Source: Clostridia bacterium | GTDB taxonomy: Bacteria; Bacillota; Clostridia; UMGS1883 | Direction of reading: 5' to 3' | Assembly: GCA_017414645.1 (NCBI GenBank) | Contig: JAFQLL010000065.1 | Coordinates: 1 to 38,876, forward strand | Length of the DNA: 38,876 nt | Part shown: in pieces, positions 18,273-26,338 of the stretch | Layout of the letters: every line of letters begins with the position of its first letter | How positions within the stretch are numbered: the stretch's first letter is position 1 | Notes under the pieces: generated by a model | Databases searched by the model: none | Told to the model about the DNA's origin: nothing | The model's input: only the letters and a program-made list of their open reading frames with translations | Made by a program: the position numbers and the translations under genes

Positions 18273-18962
18273 CTAATTACCTCCCTGTCGTTTTTCCATT
18301 CTGCGCCAGTTATAAAAGCCATACATATCGTTAATAAAGAACATTACAAAGCAGAAAACCATGGGAAGATACGAAATATCCTCAAGACTTGCAAGTACCC
18401 ACAAAATTATGAGCACAATGTCGTTTGCGGCGTATGCAAGTGCATAAAAGGGGTTTCGCATGTATGTAAGGTAACATGCAAGAAAGCTTGTTGTAACGGA
18501 AATTGTGCTGAAAAACAAATTTGCTGTATTGAATGCACCCAATATAAAATAGAAAACTATTGTTACTGCAATTGCCATAAGAAACATAAACAAAACCTCT
18601 TTAGGTTTCATTTTTCTTACCTCAACCTCTTTACTGTCTTCAAAGGGATGTTTTATCCAGCTTATAACTGCCATTATGGCTATGGGTGCCGTCATGCACA
18701 TGTAGGTAAGCATTTCGCCATAGTAGCGGAAGAAAAAGGATATAATGCCGTAGAAGAGGGCAAACACAACTGTAAGCACCTGTCCGAGCACGTAGCCCTT
18801 TGCCACAAAAATGAGCGCCGTTACACCAATGAGCGATGCAATAAGGGTAAGATAGTCGCCACCCTTCGAAAAAACAAAGGACAGTATAACAACAAACATG
18901 GACATAAACCACAGGCTCATTTCAAATTTTGTTAAATCTCGGAAAGGATTTTTTAAACGCAT
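18273..18962 (-). CDS. pnuC: PnuC-family vitamin transporter
   Basis: A 229-residue membrane protein with about seven hydrophobic segments and the PnuC C-terminal signature YAANDIVLIILWVLA (about residues 173-187) and FINDMYGFYNWRRM (about 208-221). PnuC proteins carry nicotinamide riboside by facilitated diffusion with trapping by phosphorylation; paralogues carry thiamine (PnuT) or riboflavin (PnuX), so the exact vitamin is uncertain. The ATG at 18962 follows AGGAGG that directly abuts the U run of an intrinsic terminator, so expression needs antitermination by the upstream leader. The acetyltransferase gene follows immediately. Confidence 0.92.
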   Translation of the reverse strand: MRLKNPFRDLTKFEMSLWFMSMFVVILSFVFSKGGDYLTLIASLIGVTALIFVAKGYVLGQVLTVVFALFYGIISFFFRYYGEMLTYMCMTAPIAIMAVISWIKHPFEDSKEVEVRKMKPKEVLFMFLMAIAVTIVFYFILGAFNTANLFFSTISVTTSFLACYLTYMRNPFYALAYAANDIVLIILWVLASLEDISYLPMVFCFVMFFINDMYGFYNWRRMEKRQGGN

Positions 18963-18974
18963 ATTTTACCTCCT

Positions 18975-19029
18975 AAAAAAGCATCCGCAGTACATCTTCA
19001 AAGACCTAACGATGTACTAACGGATGCTT
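18975..19029 (-). terminator. Leader terminator (attenuator) of pnuC
   Basis: On the minus strand AAGCATCCG...AGTACATC pairs with GATGTACT...CGGATGCTT (about 17 bp with one small asymmetric bulge, loop 18997-19010), followed by six U. The pnuC ribosome site lies right behind the U run, with no promoter between, so pnuC depends on read-through. Confidence 0.9.
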
Positions 19030-19030
19030 A

Positions 19031-19128
19031 AAGGTGAGGGAAGCTGTGGCAGAAAATTTGCCGATTAAAACCATATTTGACAGGACTCCCCTCACCTTAA
19101 CTACCCGGTGGCAGTTAAATTTTCATTT
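19031..19128 (-). ncRNA. Structured pnuC leader, candidate riboswitch of unassigned class
   Basis: The leader shows, 5' to 3': a 7-bp hairpin AACUGCC/GGUAGUU with an ACCG loop (19099-19116); immediately after it a 14-bp helix closing a 40-base internal domain (arms 19085-19098 and 19031-19044, including two or so G-U pairs); within this a GGCA/UGCC hairpin (19048-19062); then the attenuator terminator. CUGCCAC occurs twice, in the first hairpin and in the inner hairpin. I could not match the conserved cores of TPP, FMN, cobalamin, SAM-I, THF, preQ1, M-box or ZTP riboswitches. An NAD-family sensor would fit the gene but I cannot confirm it. Confidence 0.65.
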
Positions 19129-19134
19129 TTATTA

Positions 19135-19163
19135 ATGCTACCACAAATACTTTTTTAAGTCAA
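19135..19163 (-). promoter_or_regulatory. Probable promoter of the pnuC leader
   Basis: TTGACT (19158-19163) and TAGCAT (19135-19140) are 17 bases apart on the minus strand, inside the 3' end of the MGMT gene. The predicted start near 19128 lies just before the first leader hairpin. The -10 match is imperfect. Confidence 0.6.
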
Positions 19164-19437
19164 CCTTATTGCCTGTAACCTCAACGCCTTCATTTACAAG
19201 GCGGCTTTTCTGCCCTTCTATGCCACCGAAGGCATAGTTGTCGGCTAAGGCACCGTTTGCCTTTACAACCCTGTGGCAGGGTATTTTTTCCATGTCGGGG
19301 TTATGATGGAGCGCATTCCCCACACTTCGGCTGTAGGTGCTACTACCGAGCATTTTAGCTATCTGCCCGTAGGTTGCTACCTTACCCTTTGGAATACAAC
19401 AAACAACGGAATACACCTTCATGTAAAAATCACTCAT
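19138..19437 (-). CDS. MGMT/Ogt-family alkyltransferase, single domain
   Basis: About 99 residues, covering only the DNA-binding/alkyl-acceptor domain of O6-alkylguanine-DNA alkyltransferase. It keeps the acceptor motif IPCHRV (Cys about 54) and the Arg-finger region SRSVGNAL (Arg about 37), so it is probably an active minimal alkyltransferase rather than a Trp-type ATL protein. The ATG at 19437 has an AAGGATGG site 7-8 bases upstream; an ATG four codons earlier (19449) is possible. It overlaps the end of the phosphatidyltransferase gene by 8 bases, so the two are coupled. The pnuC promoter lies in its last codons. Confidence 0.9.
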   Translation of the reverse strand: MSDFYMKVYSVVCCIPKGKVATYGQIAKMLGSSTYSRSVGNALHHNPDMEKIPCHRVVKANGALADNYAFGGIEGQKSRLVNEGVEVTGNKVDLKKYLW

Positions 19438-20005
19438 CGTTGTTTCCATCCTTAACAGCCGTTATGACCGTGCGGTTACCTCGGGTGTAATTTTGCGCCG
19501 AGGAATGGATAAGAAGCTCTTCCAAGCCTGCTGCAACAGCCACGCCGTACACAATTGAGTAAACCACATTCTGAGGAATAAAGTTTATCATGTAAGGCAT
19601 TATGAAGCAGCAAAAGCCACTTGCTTTATTCATGTATGTATGAAGTGATGCAAACTTTTTGTAGCGGAATGCCGCTATGAGATAAGAGCAGATACGGAGC
19701 ATTAAAAGGCTTGCAATCATAACAGGCATTGCGTTGGGCATTGCCTTAAGCATTTCAGGCAGCAGCTTTACAAGCATTGTTCCGTAAAATAAAAGGTCTG
19801 CAACAGAGTCTAATTTAGCGCCGAATTCGGTGGTTTTCTTTGTAATTCGTGCTACAAAACCATCAAGCACGTCTGTAACGCCGCACAATGTGTAGATAAT
19901 GTAAAACTCTTTTGTAAAGATTTTTGTAAACATCATTACAAAGGCACCGACAATTCTTACTGCGGTTATGCAGTTTGGCGCATTTATTTTGCTTTTGATA
20001 TTCAT
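19430..20005 (-). CDS. CDP-alcohol phosphatidyltransferase
   Basis: A 191-residue membrane enzyme that transfers a phosphatidyl group from CDP-diacylglycerol to an alcohol. It carries the complete family motif D-x2-DG-x2-AR-x8-G-x3-D-x3-D at residues 45-70 (D45, D48, G49, A52, R53, G62, D66, D70), inside a bundle of about six hydrophobic helices. The acceptor (glycerol phosphate, serine, inositol or another alcohol) cannot be read with certainty. The ATG follows GAGGAGG. The MGMT gene overlaps its 3' end. Confidence 0.9.
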   Translation of the reverse strand: MNIKSKINAPNCITAVRIVGAFVMMFTKIFTKEFYIIYTLCGVTDVLDGFVARITKKTTEFGAKLDSVADLLFYGTMLVKLLPEMLKAMPNAMPVMIASLLMLRICSYLIAAFRYKKFASLHTYMNKASGFCCFIMPYMINFIPQNVVYSIVYGVAVAAGLEELLIHSSAQNYTRGNRTVITAVKDGNNDE

Positions 20006-20119
20006 TAATATGCCTCCTCAATAGGTTAAAAACACATTCAGCCTAAGCAATGTGGCTATTTTATCAGAAAATTGTTAATAAATTTTTAAGATTTAATGTT
20101 AATTTTGTAATTTTAGTTA

Positions 20120-20449
20120 TTATTTTGCATTTTCACGATAATACCGTATATAACAAATTCGTTCCTTGTCGCAGGAGGGACAGAATTCCCTTGAAGCAAT
20201 GCTTCGTCCGGGGCCGCCGCCAAACCTGTTTTCGGGATAAGGGAAAATGTTGCCGCATTTACTGCAAACAAGATAGGGCTTTGCGCCACGACGAGGATTA
20301 AAAACAAGTATAGCAACCGCAAAATTAATGAACAGCACCACAAGATAAGCTTCCCTTAATTTTTCGGGTACAATTTCGCCATATAACGGAAAAGTCAGTA
20401 TTAAAGCAACCGAAATAAGTTTATAAATGAAATTACCATACTTTTTCAC
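20120..20449 (-). CDS. Small membrane protein with zinc ribbon
   Basis: A 109-residue protein read from GTG (20449), chosen because GAGGTG lies 6 bases upstream. Two hydrophobic segments (about residues 7-24 and 32-51) precede a cytoplasmic-looking zinc ribbon: CSKCG (about 62-66) and CPSCD (about 92-96). I do not recognise a named family; it resembles small treble-clef/zinc-ribbon membrane proteins of unknown role. It has its own promoter. Confidence 0.7.
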   Translation of the reverse strand: MKKYGNFIYKLISVALILTFPLYGEIVPEKLREAYLVVLFINFAVAILVFNPRRGAKPYLVCSKCGNIFPYPENRFGGGPGRSIASREFCPSCDKERICYIRYYRENAK

Positions 20450-20467
20450 TGTTTTCACCTCGGTAAT

Positions 20468-20497
20468 ATAGTAGCATATTTTTTGTATTTCTGTCAA
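20468..20497 (-). promoter_or_regulatory. Promoter of the zinc-ribbon membrane protein gene
   Basis: TTGACA (20492-20497) and TACTAT (20468-20473) are 18 bases apart on the minus strand. The transcript would have a very short leader before the GTG start. Confidence 0.65.
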
Positions 20498-20531
20498 TTT
20501 TTTGGCACGAAAAACACCACGTCAAACACAA

Positions 20532-20558
20532 AAACACCCCCGAAGTTCGGGGGTGTTT
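20532..20558 (-). terminator. Terminator of the GH105 gene
   Basis: AAACACCCCCG pairs perfectly with CGGGGGTGTTT (11 bp, 5-base loop), 15 bases after the stop codon; the following bases on the minus strand are T-rich (TTGTGTTTG). Confidence 0.85.
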
Positions 20559-20572
20559 GACTTTAAAGAATA

Positions 20573-23500
20573 TTACTTTGAATATACTTCAACTTCACCG
20601 ATGCTGTTCCAGCCGGAAACTGTGTTACCATAAGCTGTAATTCTTACGTATCTTGCTTCAGCGGAGAAGGATACATACTTTGTTGTATCTGTCTGAGGTT
20701 CGCTGTTACCGCTCCATACCTTTGTGTAGGAAGAGCCGTCTGTAGAGATTTCGATATCGTAAGGAATTGTTCTCTGGTCGTCGTACATCTTCATAGCTAC
20801 GCCTACGGAAGAAAGATTCTTCTTTGCGCCGAGGTCGATAACTACGTCAGCCTGGTTCTGAGAAGCCCATACTGTCATCTTGTTGCCGTCAACAAGGTTG
20901 CCTGCATGGTTTTCAGCTTCGGGTGTCTGGGAAGCCTTGAGCATTGCTGCTGTAAGAGCAACCTTTGTACCAACAGCACTGTTTACAACTGTGCCGTTAA
21001 CGCCTGCTGTAGCAGTTGTTGTAGCAGTTGTTGCAACTGCCTTAGCATCGCCTGTGTAAACAGCGATTTCAGCTACGGAAGACCAACCGGAAACTGTGTT
21101 ACCTTCAACCTGAACCTTCACGTACTGAGCATCCTTACCAACGGGAACATAAATCATGTCGCCGCTTGAAGGCTTGGAAGAGCCTGTGAATACTGTTGTC
21201 CAAGCTGTGTTATTTTCGCTTACTGCAACGGAGAAGGGAATTGTTCTGTCATCGCCATAGAGCATGAACTGAACGCCTACTTCGCTAACAGGAATCTTCT
21301 TACCGAGGTTGATAACTGCGTTAGCAGAGTTCTGAGAAGCCCATACTGTAGCAGTGTTGCCGTCGAATGCGTTTCTGCCGGGGTTCTGTGCTTCGGGCTG
21401 CTGAGAGAATGTAACGTTGTTAGCACTTACATTAACCTTTGTACCTGTAGCCTTTTCAGCTGTGTTGGAGGAAGGTGTTGTAGAATCTACGATTGTTGTA
21501 GAAACTGCTGTGCCTGCCTTTACGCCGGGCTTATAAACTTCGAATTCGATAAGGCTGAACCAGTTGGAGCCTTCGCTGTTACCATAACCGTAAATCTTGA
21601 ATGCCTTAACCTTTGTATTGATGTCGAATACTTCCTTAGCCTTGCCCATGCCTGTAGCACCGTTATAAACCTGCTTCCAGCTTGTGCCGTCAGCTGTGTA
21701 TTCGAGCTTGAAGTTTGTTGTTCTCTGAGCTGTCTTCCAGAATACAAGAGCTACCTGACCAACGTCAACGGGTTCCTTGTATGTGAATGTGATGTTACAG
21801 CCCTGGCTGTTACCAACGTAACGGCTGTTTTCGTCTGTACGTCCATCGGACGCGTTGTATGCACCGTGATCGCCTTCGGGTTCTTCACTTGCTTCGATCT
21901 TTTCAGCCTGAATTCTGTTAGCGTCGGAAAGTGTGGGAACCTTAAGCACGAAATCCTTTTCGGGCTGCTTGGGTCTTGTGGGGTATGTTTCGGGCTTGCC
22001 GAGCATTGTTCTGAGCATTTCAACAAGACCTGCATCGCTTTCTGCGTAGAAGGGGTTAGCCTTGTGACCTACAACGATAAGACCGTTTTCGGGAGCATTA
22101 CCCTGGTTCCAGTAAACCTTCTTACCGAGAGATTCAGCAAGAGCACGGAGAGGAACGAATGTTCTGCCGCCTACGATTTCTGTAGCTGTGGGAGCAAGTG
22201 TATCAACGCCGTTAACCTTGATAACGTTGCTGCCTACTGTAAATACAACATTTCTGTCGCCGAGTGTAGCTGTAACTGTTCTGTTAGCTTCATTCCATAC
22301 AACACTGCCGCCGAAGGATTCAACAACAAGACGAGCGGGCATCATGCTTGTTCTGTTGCCGTTGTCGTCGAGCTTGAGATATACTTCTACACTATGATCG
22401 TTTTCATCGATGTGACCGATCTTACCATCCTTGTAGTAGTGAGGTGTGTTTACACGAAGTGCAAGGTATGTCTGCATCTTCTTCTGAAGGTAAGGATAGT
22501 TATCGCCCTTCTGTGTGTGACCTACAAGTCTGCTCATTTCAGCAGCTGCAAGTAAGAATGCACCTGTACCGAAGTTCTGGTTATCTCTGGGGCCCATAGC
22601 CTTTGTAGCGTTGGAGCCGATGTACTGAACGTAACCAACCATGCCGTCGGGCTGAAGAGCTACATTTTCAAGATAGTTCCAAGCGCGAACTGCAGTTTCA
22701 AGGTATTCGTCCTTGGGAAGGATACCTGCGTTGATACCCCAAGCAAAAGCATATGTAAAGAATGCTGTACCACTTGTTTCGTAACCGTTGGGGTTAGAAG
22801 CAGAAGTGGGATAGCCCTGAAGCATACTCTGTGTCCAGAAGCCATAACCGTTTTCGTCAACTCTCATGCAGTCACGGATAGCAGGAGCCATTTCGAGGTA
22901 TGTCTTAAGGAATTCATCGTAGTGTTCGTAGTCATCAGGCATATCCTGCAATACCTTTGCAAGACCTGCAAATACCCAGCCGTCGCCACGTGCCCAGAAG
23001 TTCTTTTCGCCTTCATGACCGGGGTTGGGCTTTAAGGGATATACATAACCTGCATCACGGAAGAAGAGGTATGAATAGTTGTTAGGATCGGAGTAACGAG
23101 CACCGTTGCTAAGTCTTGCACTTGTTGTGTAGCCATTAGCATCTGTAGGAATACCGCCGGGGCCGTCGTACATAAGTTCCTTAGCATATCTCCAGAAACG
23201 GTAAAGACCATCGAGGTACTTTTCGTCCTGAGTTACCTGGTAGAGCTTTGTCATAACGGGCATTACCATGTAAAGAGAGTCTGCCCACCACCAGAAGTCG
23301 TCATTGCTTCTTGAAACTTCTTCGCTCATAACTTCGATAGCTCTTGCGATCTTCTTGGGGTCTGAATATGCGCCCTTGGATTCGTTCTTTTCAATGTTGT
23401 AAAGATCGATGTAGGACTGGAAGCAGATCTGGAAGTCACCAAAGAGAACGTGCTTACTGTTGAAGGACTGGTCATAGCCCCACTTCCACTCGTTCTTGTT

Positions 23501-23842
23501 TGTGCTGGGTGCACTTGTCCAACCACAGGAATTAGCCCAGTTTGTAGCATATGTACGATATGCTTCAATACCTGTAGCATAGTAAGCTTCCATGTTACCT
23601 GTAAGGTAAGCAGCCTTAGCCCAGAAGTAGTTGGGAATACCATATTCTACCTGGTTGTGCTTAACTGTAGACTGATAATAGTCGTTAGCTGCTTCGAGTG
23701 CTTTGATTGTGCCTTCATATGTAGGCATAATGGCACCCTTGTCTTCTGCTGCGCCAACAGTAACTGCAAAAGAACCCACAACGGACATAACCATTGCAAG
23801 AGCAATTACAAGAGACACTGCACTTTTGAGTAATTTGTTCAT
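20573..23842 (-). CDS. Secreted multidomain GH105 unsaturated glycuronyl hydrolase
   Basis: A 1089-residue secreted protein. Signal peptide about 1-32; GH105 (YteR-like) alpha/alpha barrel about 38-445 with FWWWADSLY (candidate catalytic Asp188) and FWARGDGW (about 282-289); a copper-amine-oxidase-N-type stalk domain about 485-592; and three discoidin/CBM32-like domains (about 635-772, 800-930, 957-1089), the last two sharing VWASQN and RTIP motifs. GH105 enzymes remove the unsaturated uronic acid left by pectin or rhamnogalacturonan lyases; known ones are mostly intracellular, so this secreted, multi-CBM form is unusual. The ATG at 23842 is chosen for GGGAGGAG upstream and the signal peptide that begins there. 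Confidence 0.9.
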   Translation of the reverse strand: MNKLLKSAVSLVIALAMVMSVVGSFAVTVGAAEDKGAIMPTYEGTIKALEAANDYYQSTVKHNQVEYGIPNYFWAKAAYLTGNMEAYYATGIEAYRTYATNWANSCGWTSAPSTNKNEWKWGYDQSFNSKHVLFGDFQICFQSYIDLYNIEKNESKGAYSDPKKIARAIEVMSEEVSRSNDDFWWWADSLYMVMPVMTKLYQVTQDEKYLDGLYRFWRYAKELMYDGPGGIPTDANGYTTSARLSNGARYSDPNNYSYLFFRDAGYVYPLKPNPGHEGEKNFWARGDGWVFAGLAKVLQDMPDDYEHYDEFLKTYLEMAPAIRDCMRVDENGYGFWTQSMLQGYPTSASNPNGYETSGTAFFTYAFAWGINAGILPKDEYLETAVRAWNYLENVALQPDGMVGYVQYIGSNATKAMGPRDNQNFGTGAFLLAAAEMSRLVGHTQKGDNYPYLQKKMQTYLALRVNTPHYYKDGKIGHIDENDHSVEVYLKLDDNGNRTSMMPARLVVESFGGSVVWNEANRTVTATLGDRNVVFTVGSNVIKVNGVDTLAPTATEIVGGRTFVPLRALAESLGKKVYWNQGNAPENGLIVVGHKANPFYAESDAGLVEMLRTMLGKPETYPTRPKQPEKDFVLKVPTLSDANRIQAEKIEASEEPEGDHGAYNASDGRTDENSRYVGNSQGCNITFTYKEPVDVGQVALVFWKTAQRTTNFKLEYTADGTSWKQVYNGATGMGKAKEVFDINTKVKAFKIYGYGNSEGSNWFSLIEFEVYKPGVKAGTAVSTTIVDSTTPSSNTAEKATGTKVNVSANNVTFSQQPEAQNPGRNAFDGNTATVWASQNSANAVINLGKKIPVSEVGVQFMLYGDDRTIPFSVAVSENNTAWTTVFTGSSKPSSGDMIYVPVGKDAQYVKVQVEGNTVSGWSSVAEIAVYTGDAKAVATTATTTATAGVNGTVVNSAVGTKVALTAAMLKASQTPEAENHAGNLVDGNKMTVWASQNQADVVIDLGAKKNLSSVGVAMKMYDDQRTIPYDIEISTDGSSYTKVWSGNSEPQTDTTKYVSFSAEARYVRITAYGNTVSGWNSIGEVEVYSK

Positions 23843-23886
23843 ATTTTTCTCCTCCCATGCCTTTAAGGCATAAATTTGATAACATA

Positions 23887-23915
23887 ATGATAACATCTTT
23901 TTTATAAAATATCAA
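23887..23915 (-). promoter_or_regulatory. Promoter of the GH105 gene
   Basis: TTGATA (23910-23915) and TATCAT (23887-23892) are 17 bases apart on the minus strand, 45 bases upstream of the ATG. Confidence 0.65.
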
Positions 23916-23961
23916 CAAAAATCTTATAAAAATTTTGGAATTTTTATATACTATTGCTCCG

Positions 23962-23981
23962 AAGCCTGCCACTGCAGGCTT
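23962..23981 (-). terminator. Hairpin after the Lrp gene, weak terminator
   Basis: AAGCCTGC pairs with GCAGGCTT around a 4-base loop, 11 bases after the Lrp stop codon. The bases behind it are not a T run, so termination is uncertain. Confidence 0.4.
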
Positions 23982-23991
23982 TAAAAGAAAA

Positions 23992-24471
23992 TCAATCAGC
24001 TTCTTTCATGGGGATAACATTAAAATCGTTTTTAACAACCTTAAGCACAAAGTGCGTTTTCGTTGCCTGAATTCCTGCCATGTTCATGATGCTGCGATGA
24101 ATTTTTTCTAAGCTGTCTGCGGAGTCGGTATAAATTGTTAAAATAAAGTCGAACTCGCCTGTTCTGTAATAGCAGGATTGCACGTTAGGGTTATTCTGTA
24201 TCATGTCGGCGAAGGCATCGTAATACTTTGGGTGCTCTAAGCTTACCTCCATAACAGCTGTAAGAGAATTACCCATTTTTGCCTGATTAAGGCTTACGGT
24301 ATAGCCTTGTATAATCTGGTTTTTTTCCAGCTTTTTAATTCTTTCGATAACTGCCGAAACAGACAGATTAATTTTTTTGCCGATCTCCGAGGAGGTCATT
24401 CGTGCATTTTCCTTAAGACAGTTAAGTATTGCGTAATCAACAGCATCCAGTGTGTAGCTTTCGTTTTTCAT
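23992..24471 (-). CDS. Lrp/AsnC-family transcriptional regulator
   Basis: A 159-residue regulator with an N-terminal winged helix-turn-helix (ARMTSSEIGKKINLSVSAVIERIKKLE, about residues 23-49, quoted in part) and a C-terminal RAM ligand-binding domain (about 70-150, with YYRTGEFDFILTIYTDSADSLE). Lrp/AsnC proteins respond to amino acids and form octamers on DNA. The start overlaps the phosphatase stop by four bases (ATGA), making it the last gene of the gatCAB operon. The ligand is unknown; an amino acid linked to charging of Gln or Asn is an inference from position only. Confidence 0.93.
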   Translation of the reverse strand: MKNESYTLDAVDYAILNCLKENARMTSSEIGKKINLSVSAVIERIKKLEKNQIIQGYTVSLNQAKMGNSLTAVMEVSLEHPKYYDAFADMIQNNPNVQSCYYRTGEFDFILTIYTDSADSLEKIHRSIMNMAGIQATKTHFVLKVVKNDFNVIPMKEAD

Positions 24472-24926
24472 ATAAGCTTCTCCCCTTTCAGATACTTTAT
24501 AAAGCCATCTATGCCTTTTACAATGTCACGATAGGTTTCTTCAAAATTGCCGGTGTACCACGGGTCAGCAATGCTTTCCTGTGAATGGGCAAATTCCAGA
24601 AATTTATATACCTTATCATTATTTCCGAGAATTTTTGCCATGTTTCTTACGTTTGCATCGTCCATGCCGATAAAATAGTCGTACTTTTCGCCGTCGGCTT
24701 TTGTAAGCTGAACAGCCCTCTTTTTTGAGCAGTCAATTCCAAAGCGGTCGAGCACTTTTTTTGTTCCGTAGTGAACACCATTGCCGATTTCTTCACGACT
24801 TGTAGCAGAAGATGCTATGTAAAACTTATCCCCAAGCCCCATTTTTTCAACCGTGTCACGGAAAAGAAACTCCGCCATGGTGCTTCTGCAAATGTTGCCG
24901 TGGCACACGAACATAACCTTTATCAT
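24468..24926 (-). CDS. Low-molecular-weight protein tyrosine phosphatase
   Basis: A 152-residue phosphatase with the P-loop CHGNICRS at residues 8-15 (C-x5-R) directly at the N-terminus and the general-acid motif DPWY (about 118-121). Both catalytic elements are intact. It dephosphorylates phosphotyrosine proteins in the cytoplasm. It overlaps gatB upstream and the Lrp gene downstream by four bases each, implying translational coupling of three functionally different genes. Confidence 0.95.
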   Translation of the reverse strand: MIKVMFVCHGNICRSTMAEFLFRDTVEKMGLGDKFYIASSATSREEIGNGVHYGTKKVLDRFGIDCSKKRAVQLTKADGEKYDYFIGMDDANVRNMAKILGNNDKVYKFLEFAHSQESIADPWYTGNFEETYRDIVKGIDGFIKYLKGEKLI

Positions 24927-26338
24927 GTTTCCACCTCCAAAAGTTTTTCAAGTATTGCTTTTACAAGGGCAGGGTTTGCCTTGCCGCCTGTTTTTCTCAT
25001 GCATTGGCCCACAAGATAGCCTAAAGCATTGGTTTTGCCCTTTTTATAATCCGACACGCTTTTTTCGTTTTCCGAAATAACCTTACGTGCAGTTTCCTCA
25101 AGAAAGGCTTTGTCGCTTATCTGTCCAAGACCTTTCAATAAAACTATTTCGGAAGGCGACAGCTTGCTTTCAAACATTTGTTCAATAACCACGCCTGCCG
25201 CAGTGTAGGAAATTTCATTTTTGCTTATAAGTGCGGAAAGCTCAGCAAGGCTTTCTCCGTTAAAGGGAATATTGCTTGTTTCCATTTCTTTTTCGTTAAC
25301 TATGCGCATAACAAAGGACAAAAGAAGGTTTGTCACCATCTTTGCATCGGCACCGCAGCCTACCGCTTCGTCAAGAAGAGAGCTCAGCTTAACATCCGAA
25401 GCAACGGTTGTTGCATCGTATTTACTCAGGTCATAGTCCTCCTCATACCGTCTAACCTTACTTAAATAGGGCTCGGGCATTTCCTGCTTAATTTTCTGAA
25501 GCCATTCGTCCGCTATAACTACAGGCGGCAGGTCGGGCTCAGTAAAATAGCGATAATCGCCCACCTCTTCTTTGCTTCTTAAAAGCACACTTTTTTGGTT
25601 AGCATCGTCCCACTTGCGTGTTTCACGCCTTATGCTGCCACCGTTTTCAATAATTTCAATTTGCCTTTCGGTTTCCCTTTCAATGCTTCTTAAGGCTGCA
25701 GAAAAGGAATTTATGTTTTTCATTTCGCAGCGCTCATTAAGAGCCTGTTCGCCCTTCTTGCGCACAGAAACGTTAACGTCACAGCGCATCTGGCCGCGCT
25801 CCATTCTGCACTGTGAAATCCCAAGGGATATGGCAGTGTTTCGAATGGTTTCAAGAAAGATTTTAGCCTCTTCACTGCTTTTAAGGTCGGGCTCGGTTAC
25901 AATTTCGAGAAGCGGCACCCCTGCGCGATTAAAGTCGATAAGGGTTCTATCTTTCTCATGGATGAGCTTTCCTGCATCCTCTTCAATGTGAATACGGTTA
26001 ATTCGTATTTTCCTGCCCTCTATTTCGATGAAGCCATTTATACATATGCTGTTTTCCCCCTGGCTTATCTGATAGCCTTTAGGAAGGTCGGGGTAAAAAT
26101 AATTTTTACGTGCATGATAAGATGTGCGATTGATGCTGCAGTTTAATGCTAAACCAAGCCTTATTGCATATTCAACCGCTTTTTTGTTTAGCACGGGCAT
26201 TGCCCCGGGAAGCCCCATGCACACGGGGCACACACAGCTGTTGATTTCAGATTTGTATTTGACCGGACATGAGCAAAAGGCCTTGGAAAAAGTGTCGAGC
26301 TCAATATGCACCTCAAGACCTATACAGGCTTCATACAT
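24923..26338 (-). CDS. gatB: Asp/Glu-tRNA amidotransferase subunit B
   Basis: A 471-residue GatB. The cradle domain begins EACIGLEVHIEL and includes CVCPVCMGLPGAMPVLN (about residues 32-48), with the zinc-site cysteines C-x-C...C-P-V-C present. The C-terminal YqeY-like tail (about 330-471) ends with GYLVGQCMRKTGGKANP, which binds tRNA. GatB activates the misacylated Glu or Asp carboxyl group with ATP and accepts ammonia from GatA. The start at 26338 is favoured by GGAGGG 8-9 bases upstream and overlaps gatA by 8 bases. Confidence 0.97.
   Translation of the reverse strand: MYEACIGLEVHIELDTFSKAFCSCPVKYKSEINSCVCPVCMGLPGAMPVLNKKAVEYAIRLGLALNCSINRTSYHARKNYFYPDLPKGYQISQGENSICINGFIEIEGRKIRINRIHIEEDAGKLIHEKDRTLIDFNRAGVPLLEIVTEPDLKSSEEAKIFLETIRNTAISLGISQCRMERGQMRCDVNVSVRKKGEQALNERCEMKNINSFSAALRSIERETERQIEIIENGGSIRRETRKWDDANQKSVLLRSKEEVGDYRYFTEPDLPPVVIADEWLQKIKQEMPEPYLSKVRRYEEDYDLSKYDATTVASDVKLSSLLDEAVGCGADAKMVTNLLLSFVMRIVNEKEMETSNIPFNGESLAELSALISKNEISYTAAGVVIEQMFESKLSPSEIVLLKGLGQISDKAFLEETARKVISENEKSVSDYKKGKTNALGYLVGQCMRKTGGKANPALVKAILEKLLEVET

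Noticed and set aside
18976-19128. Assignment of the pnuC leader to TPP, FMN, cobalamin, SAM-I, M-box or T-box classes
   Set aside because: Short similarities such as AAGGUGAGGGGAGU occur, but the invariant cores (for example CUGAGA plus ACCUGAUC for TPP, or the T-box UGGNACCGCG) are absent. I left the class open.
20120-20497. Longer 125-residue start of the zinc-ribbon membrane protein
   Set aside because: The extra N-terminus would cover the promoter and ribosome site; GTG at 20449 with GAGGTG fits better.
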